Virus record (IMG/VR): IMGVR_UViG_3300042549_004948 | Location: 62,001-126,000 of that record | Reading direction: 5' to 3' (one strand) | Source of the DNA: a virus | DNA: 64,000 nt | Shown: positions 39,942 to 48,002 of the stretch, piece after piece | Layout: each line of letters starts with the position of its first letter | Numbering within the stretch: position 1 is the stretch's first letter | Translations under genes and position numbers: made by a program | The notes under the pieces: generated by a model | Database searches by the model: none | What the model saw: the letters and a program-made list of their open reading frames with translations, nothing else | What the model was told of the DNA's origin: nothing

Positions 39942-41251
39942 AATCTGTTAATAAATCTATCTAGAATAATTTCTATATAATCAATTTTATCTTTATCAAT
40001 AACCGGAGATGTTCCTAAGAAGAATGTATCTGTTGTAACTTTTCTTGCAACCGGATACTTCGTAAGTACTTCTTGTGGATCCATAAGTCCTTCATAAGCG
40101 GGTTGAAGCATAATATTACCTGCGAAGTAAGGTCTAGTTTGTACTTTATTTGCTTCAAAGAATTGACAGATATCTGATCTTTTGAATGGTGCTCCATCTC
40201 TAACTGTTATTGGAAAAGCAAACCAATCAACATCAGCTCCTGGTTGTGCTTCATGTAAATGAAAATATTGTTTATACTTACTAAAGGCAGCAAATAGATT
40301 TTTGTAATTCTCTCTACGCTTTTGTCCTATTTCTTCAAGCTTCTCCATTTGAACTAATGCGATTGATGCTTGGAGCTCAATAGGTTTCAAATTATAACCT
40401 ATTTCTTCATAAACATATTTGTGATCAAACAAATCATTTGGCAGCGATGGTAGCCATGTATTGAAGCGACAACCGCAAGATCCTTTCTCTAATAGGTTTT
40501 GTTTGCCTATACAATAACAGCCTCTACCCCACTCTCTAAAGCTACGAATAATTCTTTCGGTATTCTCATCTTTACATGCAACAAAACCACCTTCACCCAT
40601 AGTCATATGATGTGCTGGATAGAATGAGCAACTTGCTAATTCGCCGAATGATCCTAAAGGTTTTCCTTCATAGTATGATCCTAAAGCATCACAACAATCT
40701 TCTAATAGGATTAGTTTATACTTCTCAACTATTTCCATCAATCTATTTATATTAGGAGGATTTCCTAATACGTGAGCAAATGTAATTATTTTAACATCTG
40801 GATTGTCTATACAAGCTTTTTCTACTTGGTCTAGATCTAAGTTTAATGTTTCTAATTCGATGTCTACAAACACAGGAGTAAATCCTACTTGTAAAATAGG
40901 ATTGATTGTTGTTGGAAAACCTGCGATAGGTGTAATTACTTTTGTGCCTTTAGGAAGATTTAAACCTCTCTTAGAAGTCAATGCTAACATCATAAGTAAG
41001 TTAGCGCTAGATCCTGAATTGGTCAACAGTCCATAATCTTTACCAAACTTCTTTGGGAATTTAGTTTCAAACTTATTTGCATCAGCACCTAATACAAGCC
41101 ACTCACTAAGTAAGCTTTTAACTGCTGCTACATATTCTTTAGAATCAAAGTAAGGTCCTGCATACTGTACCCAATCTTCACCAGCTTTCCAAGTTTTTTC
41201 TTTATGTTTTTCATTAATGAACTTCTCTACTAATTCTAATAGTTCTTTCAT
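39938..41251 (-). CDS. RfbH/ColD-type DegT aminotransferase-fold dehydrase
   Basis: 437 residues, PLP-dependent DegT/DnrJ family. The active-site loop CSFYPAHHMTMGEGGF has His where ordinary family members have the PLP-binding Lys. That change marks the 3-dehydrases RfbH (E1) and ColD, which remove the C-3 hydroxyl of 4-keto-6-deoxy hexoses. WAGED..YAGPYFD, GSSANLLM and CCDALGSYYEGKPLGSFG fit as well. It would yield a 3,6-dideoxy sugar precursor. No reductase partner of the RfbI type was seen nearby. Confidence 0.9.
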   Translation of the reverse strand: MKELLELVEKFINEKHKEKTWKAGEDWVQYAGPYFDSKEYVAAVKSLLSEWLVLGADANKFETKFPKKFGKDYGLLTNSGSSANLLMMLALTSKRGLNLPKGTKVITPIAGFPTTINPILQVGFTPVFVDIELETLNLDLDQVEKACIDNPDVKIITFAHVLGNPPNINRLMEIVEKYKLILLEDCCDALGSYYEGKPLGSFGELASCSFYPAHHMTMGEGGFVACKDENTERIIRSFREWGRGCYCIGKQNLLEKGSCGCRFNTWLPSLPNDLFDHKYVYEEIGYNLKPIELQASIALVQMEKLEEIGQKRRENYKNLFAAFSKYKQYFHLHEAQPGADVDWFAFPITVRDGAPFKRSDICQFFEANKVQTRPYFAGNIMLQPAYEGLMDPQEVLTKYPVARKVTTDTFFLGTSPVIDKDKIDYIEIILDRFINRL

Positions 41252-41314
41252 AACTATATTATTTGTGATCTTTATTAAATATAAAAAATTTTTTGTTTCA
41301 TTTAAAATTAATCT

Positions 41315-41932
41315 TTATAGTATAGAGTATAATTCATTTTGGTACTCTTGCCTTTTTATAGTTTTATGATGAATGATGCAATATTCTTCATCGAAAGGAA
41401 AAAATGAATACTTTGTATGCCCGACTAAAACCTCATGAACCTTGTTAGCCCAATTGATCTTGGGTGAGTTCTGGAGAATTCTTGGTTGTAGGTCTGGAAA
41501 ATTTACCCAACCTTTCTCATTTACATTCCACTTCCACTGATTTATATGCTCTTTAGTTATTCCTTCTACGGTATTTATTCTTGCTAGTAAAAAAACTTCT
41601 ACAGTAGGATTCTCATTTAGTATCAAGTGTAGATTTTGTATGAACTCTTCTTTGAAGTATTCATCAGCATCAATTTGAAATATCCAATCTCCTAAGCAAT
41701 TCTTTTTAAGATTGTTTTTGAATTGACCAAAGTTTCCTTTCAAAGGATATTCAATAAGCTTGATTTGATTTTTAAATTTATCAATTACTTCATAGACTTC
41801 CTTGGTAGTATTTCCTAGATCAGCTTGAACTACGATCTCATCCTCAGGTCTTTTATTATTTGCTAATAGAGTCAATAATCTATTTAATTCCTCATGCTCA
41901 TAGCATACAGGAATAGCGTATGAAATTTTCAT
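41315..41932 (-). CDS. Family 2 glycosyltransferase, short form
   Basis: 205 residues. ISYAIPVCYEHEELNRLLTLL, a K-G-N-F-G-Q-F-K-N motif, WIFQIDADEYF (DAD metal motif) and a C-terminal V-H-E-V-x-x-G segment mark a short GT2 related to the WaaE/KdtX-like group (beta-1,4-glucosyltransferases), in which D-A-D-E and N-x-V-H-E are conserved. It is set apart from the aminotransferase gene by 64 nt of AT-rich DNA. Confidence 0.82.
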   Translation of the reverse strand: MKISYAIPVCYEHEELNRLLTLLANNKRPEDEIVVQADLGNTTKEVYEVIDKFKNQIKLIEYPLKGNFGQFKNNLKKNCLGDWIFQIDADEYFKEEFIQNLHLILNENPTVEVFLLARINTVEGITKEHINQWKWNVNEKGWVNFPDLQPRILQNSPKINWANKVHEVLVGHTKYSFFPFDEEYCIIHHKTIKRQEYQNELYSIL

Positions 41933-41937
41933 AACAT

Positions 41938-42390
41938 TTAGTTTAGTTGCACATCAAAGAATCCAATATAGTCACATGCTTCAAAATAATCTTTACCAAA
42001 GTTTTGAAGTGTTTTAGAATCTGACTTGGATGTCTTTCCTTTAAACCTAGTGCTTTCTTTTTCCTCTTCTGTAAGTGAAACAGATTTGATAGCACTCCAC
42101 TGCCAATCATCTTTAGAAGATCCATTAGCAAACACCGTGCCTTTGCCTTCTAGATTAATGATATGAGGATACCAAACTCTTCCTTCTTCGTCTACGTGTT
42201 TAATGTCTTTATATAACTCTGGAAGTTCTTTCTCATACTCATTGAAGTCAAATTCACCTTGACGCATTAAGTCACTTGTTTGAAAACCACAATTAAAACA
42301 AACATATGAATTGTGAAATTCATTTATAGGTATTACGTAGCAAGATTCTTGAACCCCACATTTAGGGCATGTTATTAAATTATCAGTCAT
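41938..42390 (-). CDS. Zinc-ribbon protein, unknown function
   Basis: 150 residues from the ATG at 42390 (MTDNLITCPKCGVQESCYVIPINEFHNSYVCFNCGFQTSD). C-P-K-C-G ... C-F-N-C-G is a complete zinc ribbon. The rest (ELYKDIKHVDEEGRVWYPHIINLEGKGTVFANGSSKDDWQW) occurs in T4-like phage proteins of unknown role as far as I recall. The frame extends further upstream but overlaps the 42383 gene; the start overlaps its end by 8 nt. Confidence 0.65.
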   Translation of the reverse strand: MTDNLITCPKCGVQESCYVIPINEFHNSYVCFNCGFQTSDLMRQGEFDFNEYEKELPELYKDIKHVDEEGRVWYPHIINLEGKGTVFANGSSKDDWQWSAIKSVSLTEEEKESTRFKGKTSKSDSKTLQNFGKDYFEACDYIGFFDVQLN

Positions 42391-42760
42391 TGAGTTGTTG
42401 TTTTTTATTTTTACTTTCTGCACTACTATTTGTATAATATCCAAAACCGTCTGGGTAATTAGTATAATGCCAAGCTGCCATTTTATCATTCCAGACCATA
42501 GATGTATGAGTATTCGAGACTCCTAAAGATCCTGATGTATTTAAAGATCCTGATGTGTTCATAGATCCATTTAGTGGTATGTTGCTTATTGGATTAGGTG
42601 TATGATACCAATCATCCCAAGCCTCTTTATCTTCGTCATATGAATCTTCTACGCCACTTAGTGCATCTTTAATTCTATTCCATTGTTTAGGAGTTGCAGT
42701 TAAGCCTTCACAAGCTTCTGTAAAACCTTTTAGCCATAATACAAATTCTATACTATTCAT
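42383..42760 (-). CDS. Phage protein with Ser/Gly/Asn-rich repeats
   Basis: 125 residues. MNSIEFVLWLKGFTEACEG...TPKQWNRIKDAL is a small conserved helical start common in T4-like phages. A spacer with short repeats (NTSGSLNTSGSLG; about 42530-42565) follows, then a C-terminal aromatic stretch. The N-terminal part is probably a protein-protein domain. Function unknown. Confidence 0.6.
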   Translation of the reverse strand: MNSIEFVLWLKGFTEACEGLTATPKQWNRIKDALSGVEDSYDEDKEAWDDWYHTPNPISNIPLNGSMNTSGSLNTSGSLGVSNTHTSMVWNDKMAAWHYTNYPDGFGYYTNSSAESKNKKQQLND

Positions 42761-44082
42761 TACTTATTAAGTTTTGGAAGTTCTATCTTATTAAGTTTTG
42801 GAAGTTCTATCTTCTTAAGTTGCGGAAGTTTTAAAGGCTCTTGTTTAGGAATAACATCTAAATAAGTTCCTAATAACTTTTTCATTTCTGTAAAACTAAA
42901 GTTTGTTTTTGATAAATGAGATTGTCTTTTAGCTAACTCTTGATACTTTTCATATTTTTCGTAGACATCTTTTAAATAATGTACAGCTTGATTAATATCA
43001 GCGCTAAACCATTTAGACTCTGCTAAGATCATATTTGGTACTTGAGCTGATGGATGTACATTTGTTAGTTGTCCTTGTACTAAACATGTATATTCTTGAT
43101 TTAAAAAATCAGTATGTCCTGACCAACCTGATACTATGATCGGTTTTTTAGCCATAGTAAATTCAAGTAGCGGTCTACCAAAGCCTTCACCTTTAGTTAG
43201 ATTAAACATAGCTTTAACTTTTCCATGATTGTAAAGATCATTAATATCTTTATCATCTAATTCACCGTGTAATAAGTATATATTAGGAAGATTTCCTGAT
43301 ACTGTTGATTTTATAATGTCTAATTTTCTTAAGATTTCATCTCGATCCATAATACTTGAGCCTGCACCAGAAGTCTTTATAATAAGAGCTGGTTTATTCT
43401 TTTTATCTTTAAATGTTTCTAAGAATGTTTTGATCATAAGAGGGACATTTTTTCTATCCTCTCCCATATCTCCTTGTAACCAATGTCCTACAAACAAATA
43501 ACAGAACTCTTCTTTTATTTCATCAAGAGCAGATACCAATTCAGTGGCTTCTATGTCTTCATCTTCTATATGAAAATACCGATCTAAATCTAATCCTTCA
43601 AATAATACTTCAACAGGTTTTTCTAGTTTAACTAACTGAGTTTGTCCTGTTGCGGTATCTTTCTTTTCAAATTTAGATGATTCGAATACTGACTTTGCAT
43701 GTTTTGATGATACTAAAGTAAGATTCATTCTATTTACTCCTTCTATCCAAGTAGCATCGCATATAGTAGTTTCAATACCTGCAGTTATTCCAATATTATG
43801 TTTTCCTAGTGGTTGAAATTCATTAGGTACTGTTATTTGAATCCAAATATCCGGTTGTTTAGGAAGTTGTGCGCCCGCAAATATCATTGGGATCACCCAT
43901 CCCCAATCAGCTTTATTATCTTTAATATATCCCCAAGGAGTTGATCCCCAACGTTGGCTTATGACAATAAATTCATATTCTTCTTTTTTCAATTCATGTA
44001 GAGCTTTAAAAAAATCTCTAGCTCTAGCACCATAACCTGAGTATGTGTCAATAGGACACGATATTACGCACAACTGTTTCAT
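42760..44082 (-). CDS. Family 4-like glycosyltransferase with C-terminal tandem repeat
   Basis: 440 residues. A GT-B fold with a typical C-terminal donor domain: AMFNLTKGEGFGRPLLEFTMAKKPIIVSGWSGHTDFL contains the E-x(7)-E-like glycine-rich GT4 motif. The C-terminus carries three copies of an 8-residue unit like KIELPKLN encoded by a 24-bp repeat (42766-42838), which may be a flexible anchor. Starts MKQLCVIS. It forms a pair with 44084-45526. Confidence 0.8.
   Translation of the reverse strand: MKQLCVISCPIDTYSGYGARARDFFKALHELKKEEYEFIVISQRWGSTPWGYIKDNKADWGWVIPMIFAGAQLPKQPDIWIQITVPNEFQPLGKHNIGITAGIETTICDATWIEGVNRMNLTLVSSKHAKSVFESSKFEKKDTATGQTQLVKLEKPVEVLFEGLDLDRYFHIEDEDIEATELVSALDEIKEEFCYLFVGHWLQGDMGEDRKNVPLMIKTFLETFKDKKNKPALIIKTSGAGSSIMDRDEILRKLDIIKSTVSGNLPNIYLLHGELDDKDINDLYNHGKVKAMFNLTKGEGFGRPLLEFTMAKKPIIVSGWSGHTDFLNQEYTCLVQGQLTNVHPSAQVPNMILAESKWFSADINQAVHYLKDVYEKYEKYQELAKRQSHLSKTNFSFTEMKKLLGTYLDVIPKQEPLKLPQLKKIELPKLNKIELPKLNK
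42766..42838 (-). repeat. 24-bp tandem repeat at a gene 3' end
   Basis: Two identical and one related unit (CTTATTAAGTTTTGGAAGTT...) encode KIELPKLN-type octapeptides at the end of the GT4-like protein. Likely slippage-prone and variable among relatives. Confidence 0.75.
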
Positions 44083-44083
44083 A

Positions 44084-45526
44084 TTAGTAGATTAATTTAT
44101 GTAGAATCTTTTTTCTAGGTAGTTTTTCTGTTTTAATTAATTCAAAGTTATTTCTAGGTTTCCATGTAGCAAAAGTCTCTTCAAATGTGTCAATTACATT
44201 TTTACACATTATTCTAGCACTCATCATGGATTCATCTGAAGTTACCCATTCTCTAGCTTTCATCCCTCTTACATGTCTTTCTTCTGATCCTAGATTGTAA
44301 ACTTCTTCTATAGCTTTAGCTACGTCTCTAAAATCGCAACGATCATCAAAGATATAAGGAGTCGGAATGGATCCTACAATACTTAAGTTAGTAGGAAATA
44401 CTGGTACCGCCCATTCGCCATGTTGTTTATAAGTTCCGTAATGATTAGAACAGAAGTTATCGTTAAAATCAATCCACTTGCCATCCTCATCTACAAATCT
44501 CATTTGATCTTGCATTCCTCCAGTAACATTAGCTATGATCATCTTACCTGCCATCATTGCTTCAGTTAAAGAAAGTCCCCATCCTTCATTAGAAGATATT
44601 AATGCCGTTACATCTGATATATTATATAACCTATTAACCTCTTCTGTATTAAGTCTTGCTTCGGAGAAGTATACTTTTTGATATTCAGGATCACATAATA
44701 ATTCTGAAACTGCTTTTAAGTCTGTACCGTTCTCATCCATAACTTGAGTATGTAAAAGAAGCGCACACTTGCTTGCTTTTTCTTTTCCTATTTTATCACA
44801 GAATACAGCATACGCTGCCACCAAGTCAGAGGTACATTTACGTCTAATGTTTCTTGCATTATAAAATACAATAAACTCAGGATCAAAGTTTCCAAATAAT
44901 TGTTTTTTCTTTTCTTGAGTAAGCCTATTCTCTTCTACCATAAATTCATTGATAGGAAAGAAAGCTTTTTCATTAATACCATGCGGTACATACTTTAATA
45001 TCTTATTTTTTGCAGTATCTCCAAGTACCATTCTATTGATATTGAATGTCTGCTTAGATATGGACATTAATGCATCGCAAGATTCATAGTAGGATTTATT
45101 ATATAAGGGAGCCGGTAGATCATCCCAAATATTCAAATAGACAATAGGAACTTTTTTTCTAATTTCATTTTCCATTTGAAATAACCAAACCCAATAACGA
45201 GGATCTGTGAATATCATTATAGCATCAGGCTTCTCCATTTCTAATAGTTGCCTAACTAACTCTGGAGATCCATATCCATTTGTAGGGTATAAAAATATAG
45301 ACGCGTCAGAAATACCTGCTATAGCATTTGTATCTTGAGAAATATCTAATCTCTTTCCTTGTTCTGGGTGATTTATTGCGCCACCTACATTGACCCAATT
45401 AAATCTATGCGCAGTACCTAAAACTATTTCTCTAGCCATTGTAGAAATTCCAGATGTCATTCTAATGTCATCACATAGGAGTAGAATTTTTTTTCTTTCC
45501 TCTTTTTTGATATAACCATTTACCAT
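44084..45526 (-). CDS. Family 4-like glycosyltransferase
   Basis: 480 residues. LLLCDDIRMTSGISTMAREIVLGTAHRF at the start is a GT-B acceptor-domain opening with G-I-S; FIVFYNARNIRRKCTSDLVAAYAVF starts the donor domain, and ALISSNEGWGLSLTEAMMAGKMIIANVTGGMQDQM carries the G-x(n)-E-A-M-A-G-K motif of GT4 enzymes. It is the first glycan gene in the direction of transcription. Sugar unknown. Confidence 0.85.
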   Translation of the reverse strand: MVNGYIKKEERKKILLLCDDIRMTSGISTMAREIVLGTAHRFNWVNVGGAINHPEQGKRLDISQDTNAIAGISDASIFLYPTNGYGSPELVRQLLEMEKPDAIMIFTDPRYWVWLFQMENEIRKKVPIVYLNIWDDLPAPLYNKSYYESCDALMSISKQTFNINRMVLGDTAKNKILKYVPHGINEKAFFPINEFMVEENRLTQEKKKQLFGNFDPEFIVFYNARNIRRKCTSDLVAAYAVFCDKIGKEKASKCALLLHTQVMDENGTDLKAVSELLCDPEYQKVYFSEARLNTEEVNRLYNISDVTALISSNEGWGLSLTEAMMAGKMIIANVTGGMQDQMRFVDEDGKWIDFNDNFCSNHYGTYKQHGEWAVPVFPTNLSIVGSIPTPYIFDDRCDFRDVAKAIEEVYNLGSEERHVRGMKAREWVTSDESMMSARIMCKNVIDTFEETFATWKPRNNFELIKTEKLPRKKILHKLIY

Positions 45527-45535
45527 ATTTGTAAC

Positions 45536-45754
45536 TTATTTTATTGCTTCAATAATACTAGATCCAGTATAATGCGTGTTGTATTGTTCGTGAATAGTCT
45601 GTCTAAATTTTGAATCTGTCAAATACATAAACATAGCTCTTTCAACTATATCCTGTAAATTCATTTTACTTCTTATAGAAGTCATTTTAAAATCTTCGTA
45701 TAGTGTCTGCGGTATTTTTACCGAGGTTATTACTCTTTTTGTTTTATTAATCAT
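45536..45754 (-). CDS. Ribbon-helix-helix-like small protein
   Basis: 72 residues from the ATG at 45754 (MINKTKRVITSVKIPQTLYEDFK), because the upstream extension is low-complexity Ile/Tyr/Phe-rich. Strand V-I-T-S-V-K-I-P followed by two helices (LYEDFKMTSIRSK; LQDIVERAMFMYLTD) fits a ribbon-helix-helix regulator. An ATATTTAT box lies 10 nt upstream. It sits at the head of the glycan cluster and could control it. Confidence 0.6.
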   Translation of the reverse strand: MINKTKRVITSVKIPQTLYEDFKMTSIRSKMNLQDIVERAMFMYLTDSKFRQTIHEQYNTHYTGSSIIEAIK

Positions 45755-45764
45755 ATATTTTATA

Positions 45765-45772
45765 ATAAATAT
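45765..45772 (-). promoter_or_regulatory. ATATTTAT box upstream of the ribbon-helix-helix gene
   Basis: The minus strand reads TATATATTTATTATAAAATATATG, 10 nt before the ATG at 45754, and lies between two genes. Confidence 0.45.
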
Positions 45773-45809
45773 ATAGAAATACAAAATAAATATGTAAATA
45801 AAAAATATT

Positions 45810-46715
45810 TTATTTATTTTTATCACATAGTTCTGGCTTATTGGTATAAGGACAGAATTTGCAACTATTTAAATTTTTAGGGTATACTCTGTCTATTCTA
45901 TATTTTGCTTTATCTGTAAAACACTCTCTTATAAAACTAGACATATCTTTGACTGCATCTTCTACTTTCTTTTTACCATTAGCCGGTATAAACTCTTGAA
46001 CTCTATATGTAGGAAAGTCTGGGCTATTAAATACTTTTCTTTTTACTATAAAGAATTTGACATCTATTTTGTCTTCAGGAATATTCATTCCTTTAGAATA
46101 GAATCTTTTATATAGTAATATCTGATTCAGTTTAGTTTGATCCTTCTTTTCATAATCGGACCAGCCTTTAGTACTCGTTTTAATATCATAGATGGTATAC
46201 CTGTCTACAGCTTTCTCATAAATGATAAAGTCAATAGATCCATTCATTAGAATGTTTGGCATGTCATCTAAAATAGGAAGCAGAATTGGTATTTCTATCC
46301 CTACTAACTCAGATGTTTTTCTTGAGAAGTATTTAGCTCTATTCTTTTTAAACCAATCTAGAGTAGCTTGTCCGTCTGCTAAGAATTCTTTAAGCTCTTC
46401 TTTAGTGCTGAAGTGTTCATTTTTATTCTCAGCTATAGACTCTTTATAATTAGCCACTAGTCTTTCTTCTAGCATCTTATTAAGATCTAAATCATCAGCA
46501 GCTTTTCCTGATTTATCATACATTATTTGCAAATACGATTGTATAACTTCGTGCATACTAGTACCGTAAATTAAATATATAGACGGTTTAAAACTACTCT
46601 CTTTCTTTATATAAGTTAAGTACCATTGATGTTGGCATTGTTTATATATAGAATACTGAGAATAGCTTACTGCTTTTTGATAAGCATAATTGATGTCTAT
46701 TTTTGGTCTTGGCAT
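45810..46715 (-). CDS. RecB/Cas4-like PD-(D/E)XK nuclease
   Basis: 301 residues. YSQYSIYKQCQHQWYLTYI is the usual start of RecB-family nucleases (S-x-x-x-x-x-x-C-x-x-x-W/Y), MNGSIDFIIYEK and YTIYDIKTSTKGW give D...D-x-K (motifs II and III), and the C-terminal CKFCPYTNKPELC with the first Cys can hold a 4Fe-4S cluster as in Cas4 and AddB. Likely a DNA exonuclease of the phage for recombination or replication. No CRISPR array is present. Confidence 0.8.
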   Translation of the reverse strand: MPRPKIDINYAYQKAVSYSQYSIYKQCQHQWYLTYIKKESSFKPSIYLIYGTSMHEVIQSYLQIMYDKSGKAADDLDLNKMLEERLVANYKESIAENKNEHFSTKEELKEFLADGQATLDWFKKNRAKYFSRKTSELVGIEIPILLPILDDMPNILMNGSIDFIIYEKAVDRYTIYDIKTSTKGWSDYEKKDQTKLNQILLYKRFYSKGMNIPEDKIDVKFFIVKRKVFNSPDFPTYRVQEFIPANGKKKVEDAVKDMSSFIRECFTDKAKYRIDRVYPKNLNSCKFCPYTNKPELCDKNK

Positions 46716-46981
46716 TAGTTCTTTTTACCGTCTATGATTCTTTTCAATTTCTCTATATAATTAACTGCATCCATCAACTCTTCTTGGAGGTGCGTAAGCC
46801 AATCTGATAAAGATAGATCTTCTCTATCTAGATCTGTATTATACTTTTTCTTTCCTACCCTTGAGCGACTAATAAACTTGTCTAGAACTGAATCTACTAT
46901 TGAATCAGTTTTAAGAATTGTTCTACTGTTCTCAGGTTTATATTCGGTAATTGTTCCCCAGATTTCTTTATTCTTGCTCAT
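46715..46981 (-). CDS. MazG-like nucleotide pyrophosphohydrolase
   Basis: 88 residues. SRSRVGKKKYNTDLDREDLSLSDWLTHLQEELMDAVNYIEKL matches the phage MazG-like family: K-x-K-Y near the start and E-E-L-M-D-A-V-N-Y with the metal-binding E-E-x-x-D. It probably hydrolyses (d)NTPs or lowers ppGpp-like signals during infection; the substrate is not visible. It overlaps the zinc-ribbon gene by 14 nt. Confidence 0.75.
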   Translation of the reverse strand: MSKNKEIWGTITEYKPENSRTILKTDSIVDSVLDKFISRSRVGKKKYNTDLDREDLSLSDWLTHLQEELMDAVNYIEKLKRIIDGKKN

Positions 46982-47207
46982 TCTTAGTTAATTCTTTAGG
47001 ATAAAACTCTTTGTTAACATGCCCACATTTTACACAAGCAAATGTAGCAATAGGCATTACGCCGTCTTGTGCATCACCAGTTAAAAATCTACTTACTTTA
47101 CGTAACATTAAAGCTTCTTGAAATGCGCTACTACCGCATTCTTCACATGTAACACCAGTAGTTTTATCTAGAGGTATTTTAACTTGTACAGGTTTTTGTT
47201 GTTGCAT
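46968..47207 (-). CDS. Zinc-ribbon protein
   Basis: 79 residues with two Cys pairs, TCEECGSSAFQEA and ACVKCGHVNKEFYP, forming a zinc ribbon around a KVSRFLTGDAQDGVMPIATF middle. It resembles small T4-like phage zinc ribbons of the Gp-like type sometimes linked to transcription. Overlaps the MazG-like gene. Function inferred only. Confidence 0.65.
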   Translation of the reverse strand: MQQQKPVQVKIPLDKTTGVTCEECGSSAFQEALMLRKVSRFLTGDAQDGVMPIATFACVKCGHVNKEFYPKELTKNEQE

Positions 47208-47208
47208 T

Positions 47209-47466
47209 TTATTTATTTTTAGTGTTCCAATATAATTCTCTGACTTTAGATCCTAGCTCTTGATCATTAGGTGTATTATATACCAATTCCTCGCTGATTG
47301 TGATTAGTCTTCTACTTTTTTCTTGACTACACATATGAGATTGATAACATCCTTGGCCTGAGCCTTCTACGTATCCTATTCTCAAATCAATGTGATCATT
47401 AAATCTATATGGGGTATCTTTACCACATATTACGCATTTTTCTATGGGATTGTTGTCTGTATTCAT
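47209..47466 (-). CDS. Small Cys-rich protein
   Basis: 85 residues: CVICGKDTPYRFNDHIDLRIGYVEGSGQGCYQSHMC gives a zinc-binding set (CxxC, C, H..C). It resembles phage zinc-finger proteins with R-x-G-Y-V-E-G-x-G-Q-x-C, often labelled hypothetical in T4-like phages. Lies next to the tRNA block. Probable role in nucleic-acid or protein binding. Confidence 0.6.
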   Translation of the reverse strand: MNTDNNPIEKCVICGKDTPYRFNDHIDLRIGYVEGSGQGCYQSHMCSQEKSRRLITISEELVYNTPNDQELGSKVRELYWNTKNK

Positions 47467-47481
47467 AACTGTTTATTTTAG

Positions 47482-47565
47482 TACCTAAGATGGGATTCGA
47501 ACCCATACGGGCTTTCAGCCCATTTGATTTTAAGTCAAACGCGTATACCGTTCCGCCACTAAGGT
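47482..47565 (-). tRNA. tRNA-Leu (anticodon UAA)
   Basis: Cloverleaf with acceptor ACCTTAG/CTTAGGT (one T-T mismatch), anticodon arm TTTGA-CTTAAAA-TCAAA giving UAA, a long variable arm GGGCT...AGCCC, and T-arm ATGGG-TTCGAAT-CCCAT. The 84-nt length suits a class II tRNA. No CCA is encoded. Reads UUA codons, which are frequent in AT-rich phage DNA. Confidence 0.93.
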
Positions 47566-47571
47566 ATAAAG

Positions 47572-47727
47572 CTATCAGAGAAGGATTCGAACCTTCACGC
47601 AGTGATTCGGTAAGAGACAAAATAGCCGGCTTGTGGTCAACCCATATCCATTTACCTATTTCAAACTCTGCGCCCGCGAGACGGGCGGGTGTGTCTGCCA
47701 TACTCTAGAGTGTTTCACCATCTGATA
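47572..47727 (-). tRNA. Oversized tRNA-like element
   Basis: Ends pair perfectly (TATCAGA at 47721-47727 with TCTGATA at 47573-47579), and the T-arm GAAGG-TTCGAAT-CCTTC is perfect. The 5' part (GGTGAAA...TGGCAGACAC) is like a tRNA-Leu D-arm but interrupted by the palindrome ACTCTAGAGT. An anticodon-like arm CGCCC-GTCTCGC-GGGCG and a very long variable arm (CGCAG/CTGCG with an inner AAATAG/CTATTT stem) follow. At 156 nt it is about 70 nt too long. It may be a non-standard, spliced or repurposed tRNA. Confidence 0.5.
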
Positions 47728-47805
47728 ATCTATTATCTAAATATAATACTAAATCTTCTAATTTATTAAATAGATCTTTTGAGTATATTAATTAATTTGT
47801 AAGAG

Positions 47806-47876
47806 ATGTTCCTTTAGGATTCGAACCTAAACTAAGTGGACCAAAACCACTTGTGCTACCGTTACACCAAGAAACA
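47806..47876 (-). tRNA. tRNA-Gln (anticodon UUG)
   Basis: 71-nt cloverleaf: acceptor TGTTTCT/AGGAACA, D-arm GGTGTAACGGTAGCACAA, anticodon arm AGTGG-TTTTGGT-CCACT giving UUG, T-arm TTTAGG-TTCGAAT-CCTAAA. Discriminator is T; no CCA is encoded. Reads CAA codons. Confidence 0.93.
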
Positions 47877-47887
47877 GTGTAAAAAAA

Positions 47888-47911
47888 TGGGCAGTTCAAT
47901 TAAGAACCGCC
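47888..47911 (-). terminator. Rho-independent terminator between tmRNA and tRNA-Gln
   Basis: On the minus strand GGGCgGTTC-TTAATT-GAACtGCCC is followed by ATTTTTT. It lies downstream of the tmRNA and just before tRNA-Gln, so it ends the tmRNA transcript. Confidence 0.88.
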
Positions 47912-48002
47912 CTGTTAAAAGACTTAGCCTGGGGCAGAAAACGTAGGGATCTGTGCTAAATACTATTATCTATAATTATCTGTAAATTCAGATAATTTTT
48001 TG

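Noticed and set aside
45810-46715. Possible CRISPR system because of a Cas4-like nuclease
   Set aside because: No repeat-spacer array and no other cas-like gene is visible; RecB-type nucleases are common in phages.
47420-47708. Frames on both strands across tRNA-Leu and the tRNA-like element
   Set aside because: They are explained by the RNA genes and have no coding support.
47975-47996. Stem ATTATCTG/CAGATAAT followed by T6 on the plus strand
   Set aside because: It would terminate plus-strand transcription, but no plus-strand gene precedes it; it may only cap the tmRNA 3' side.
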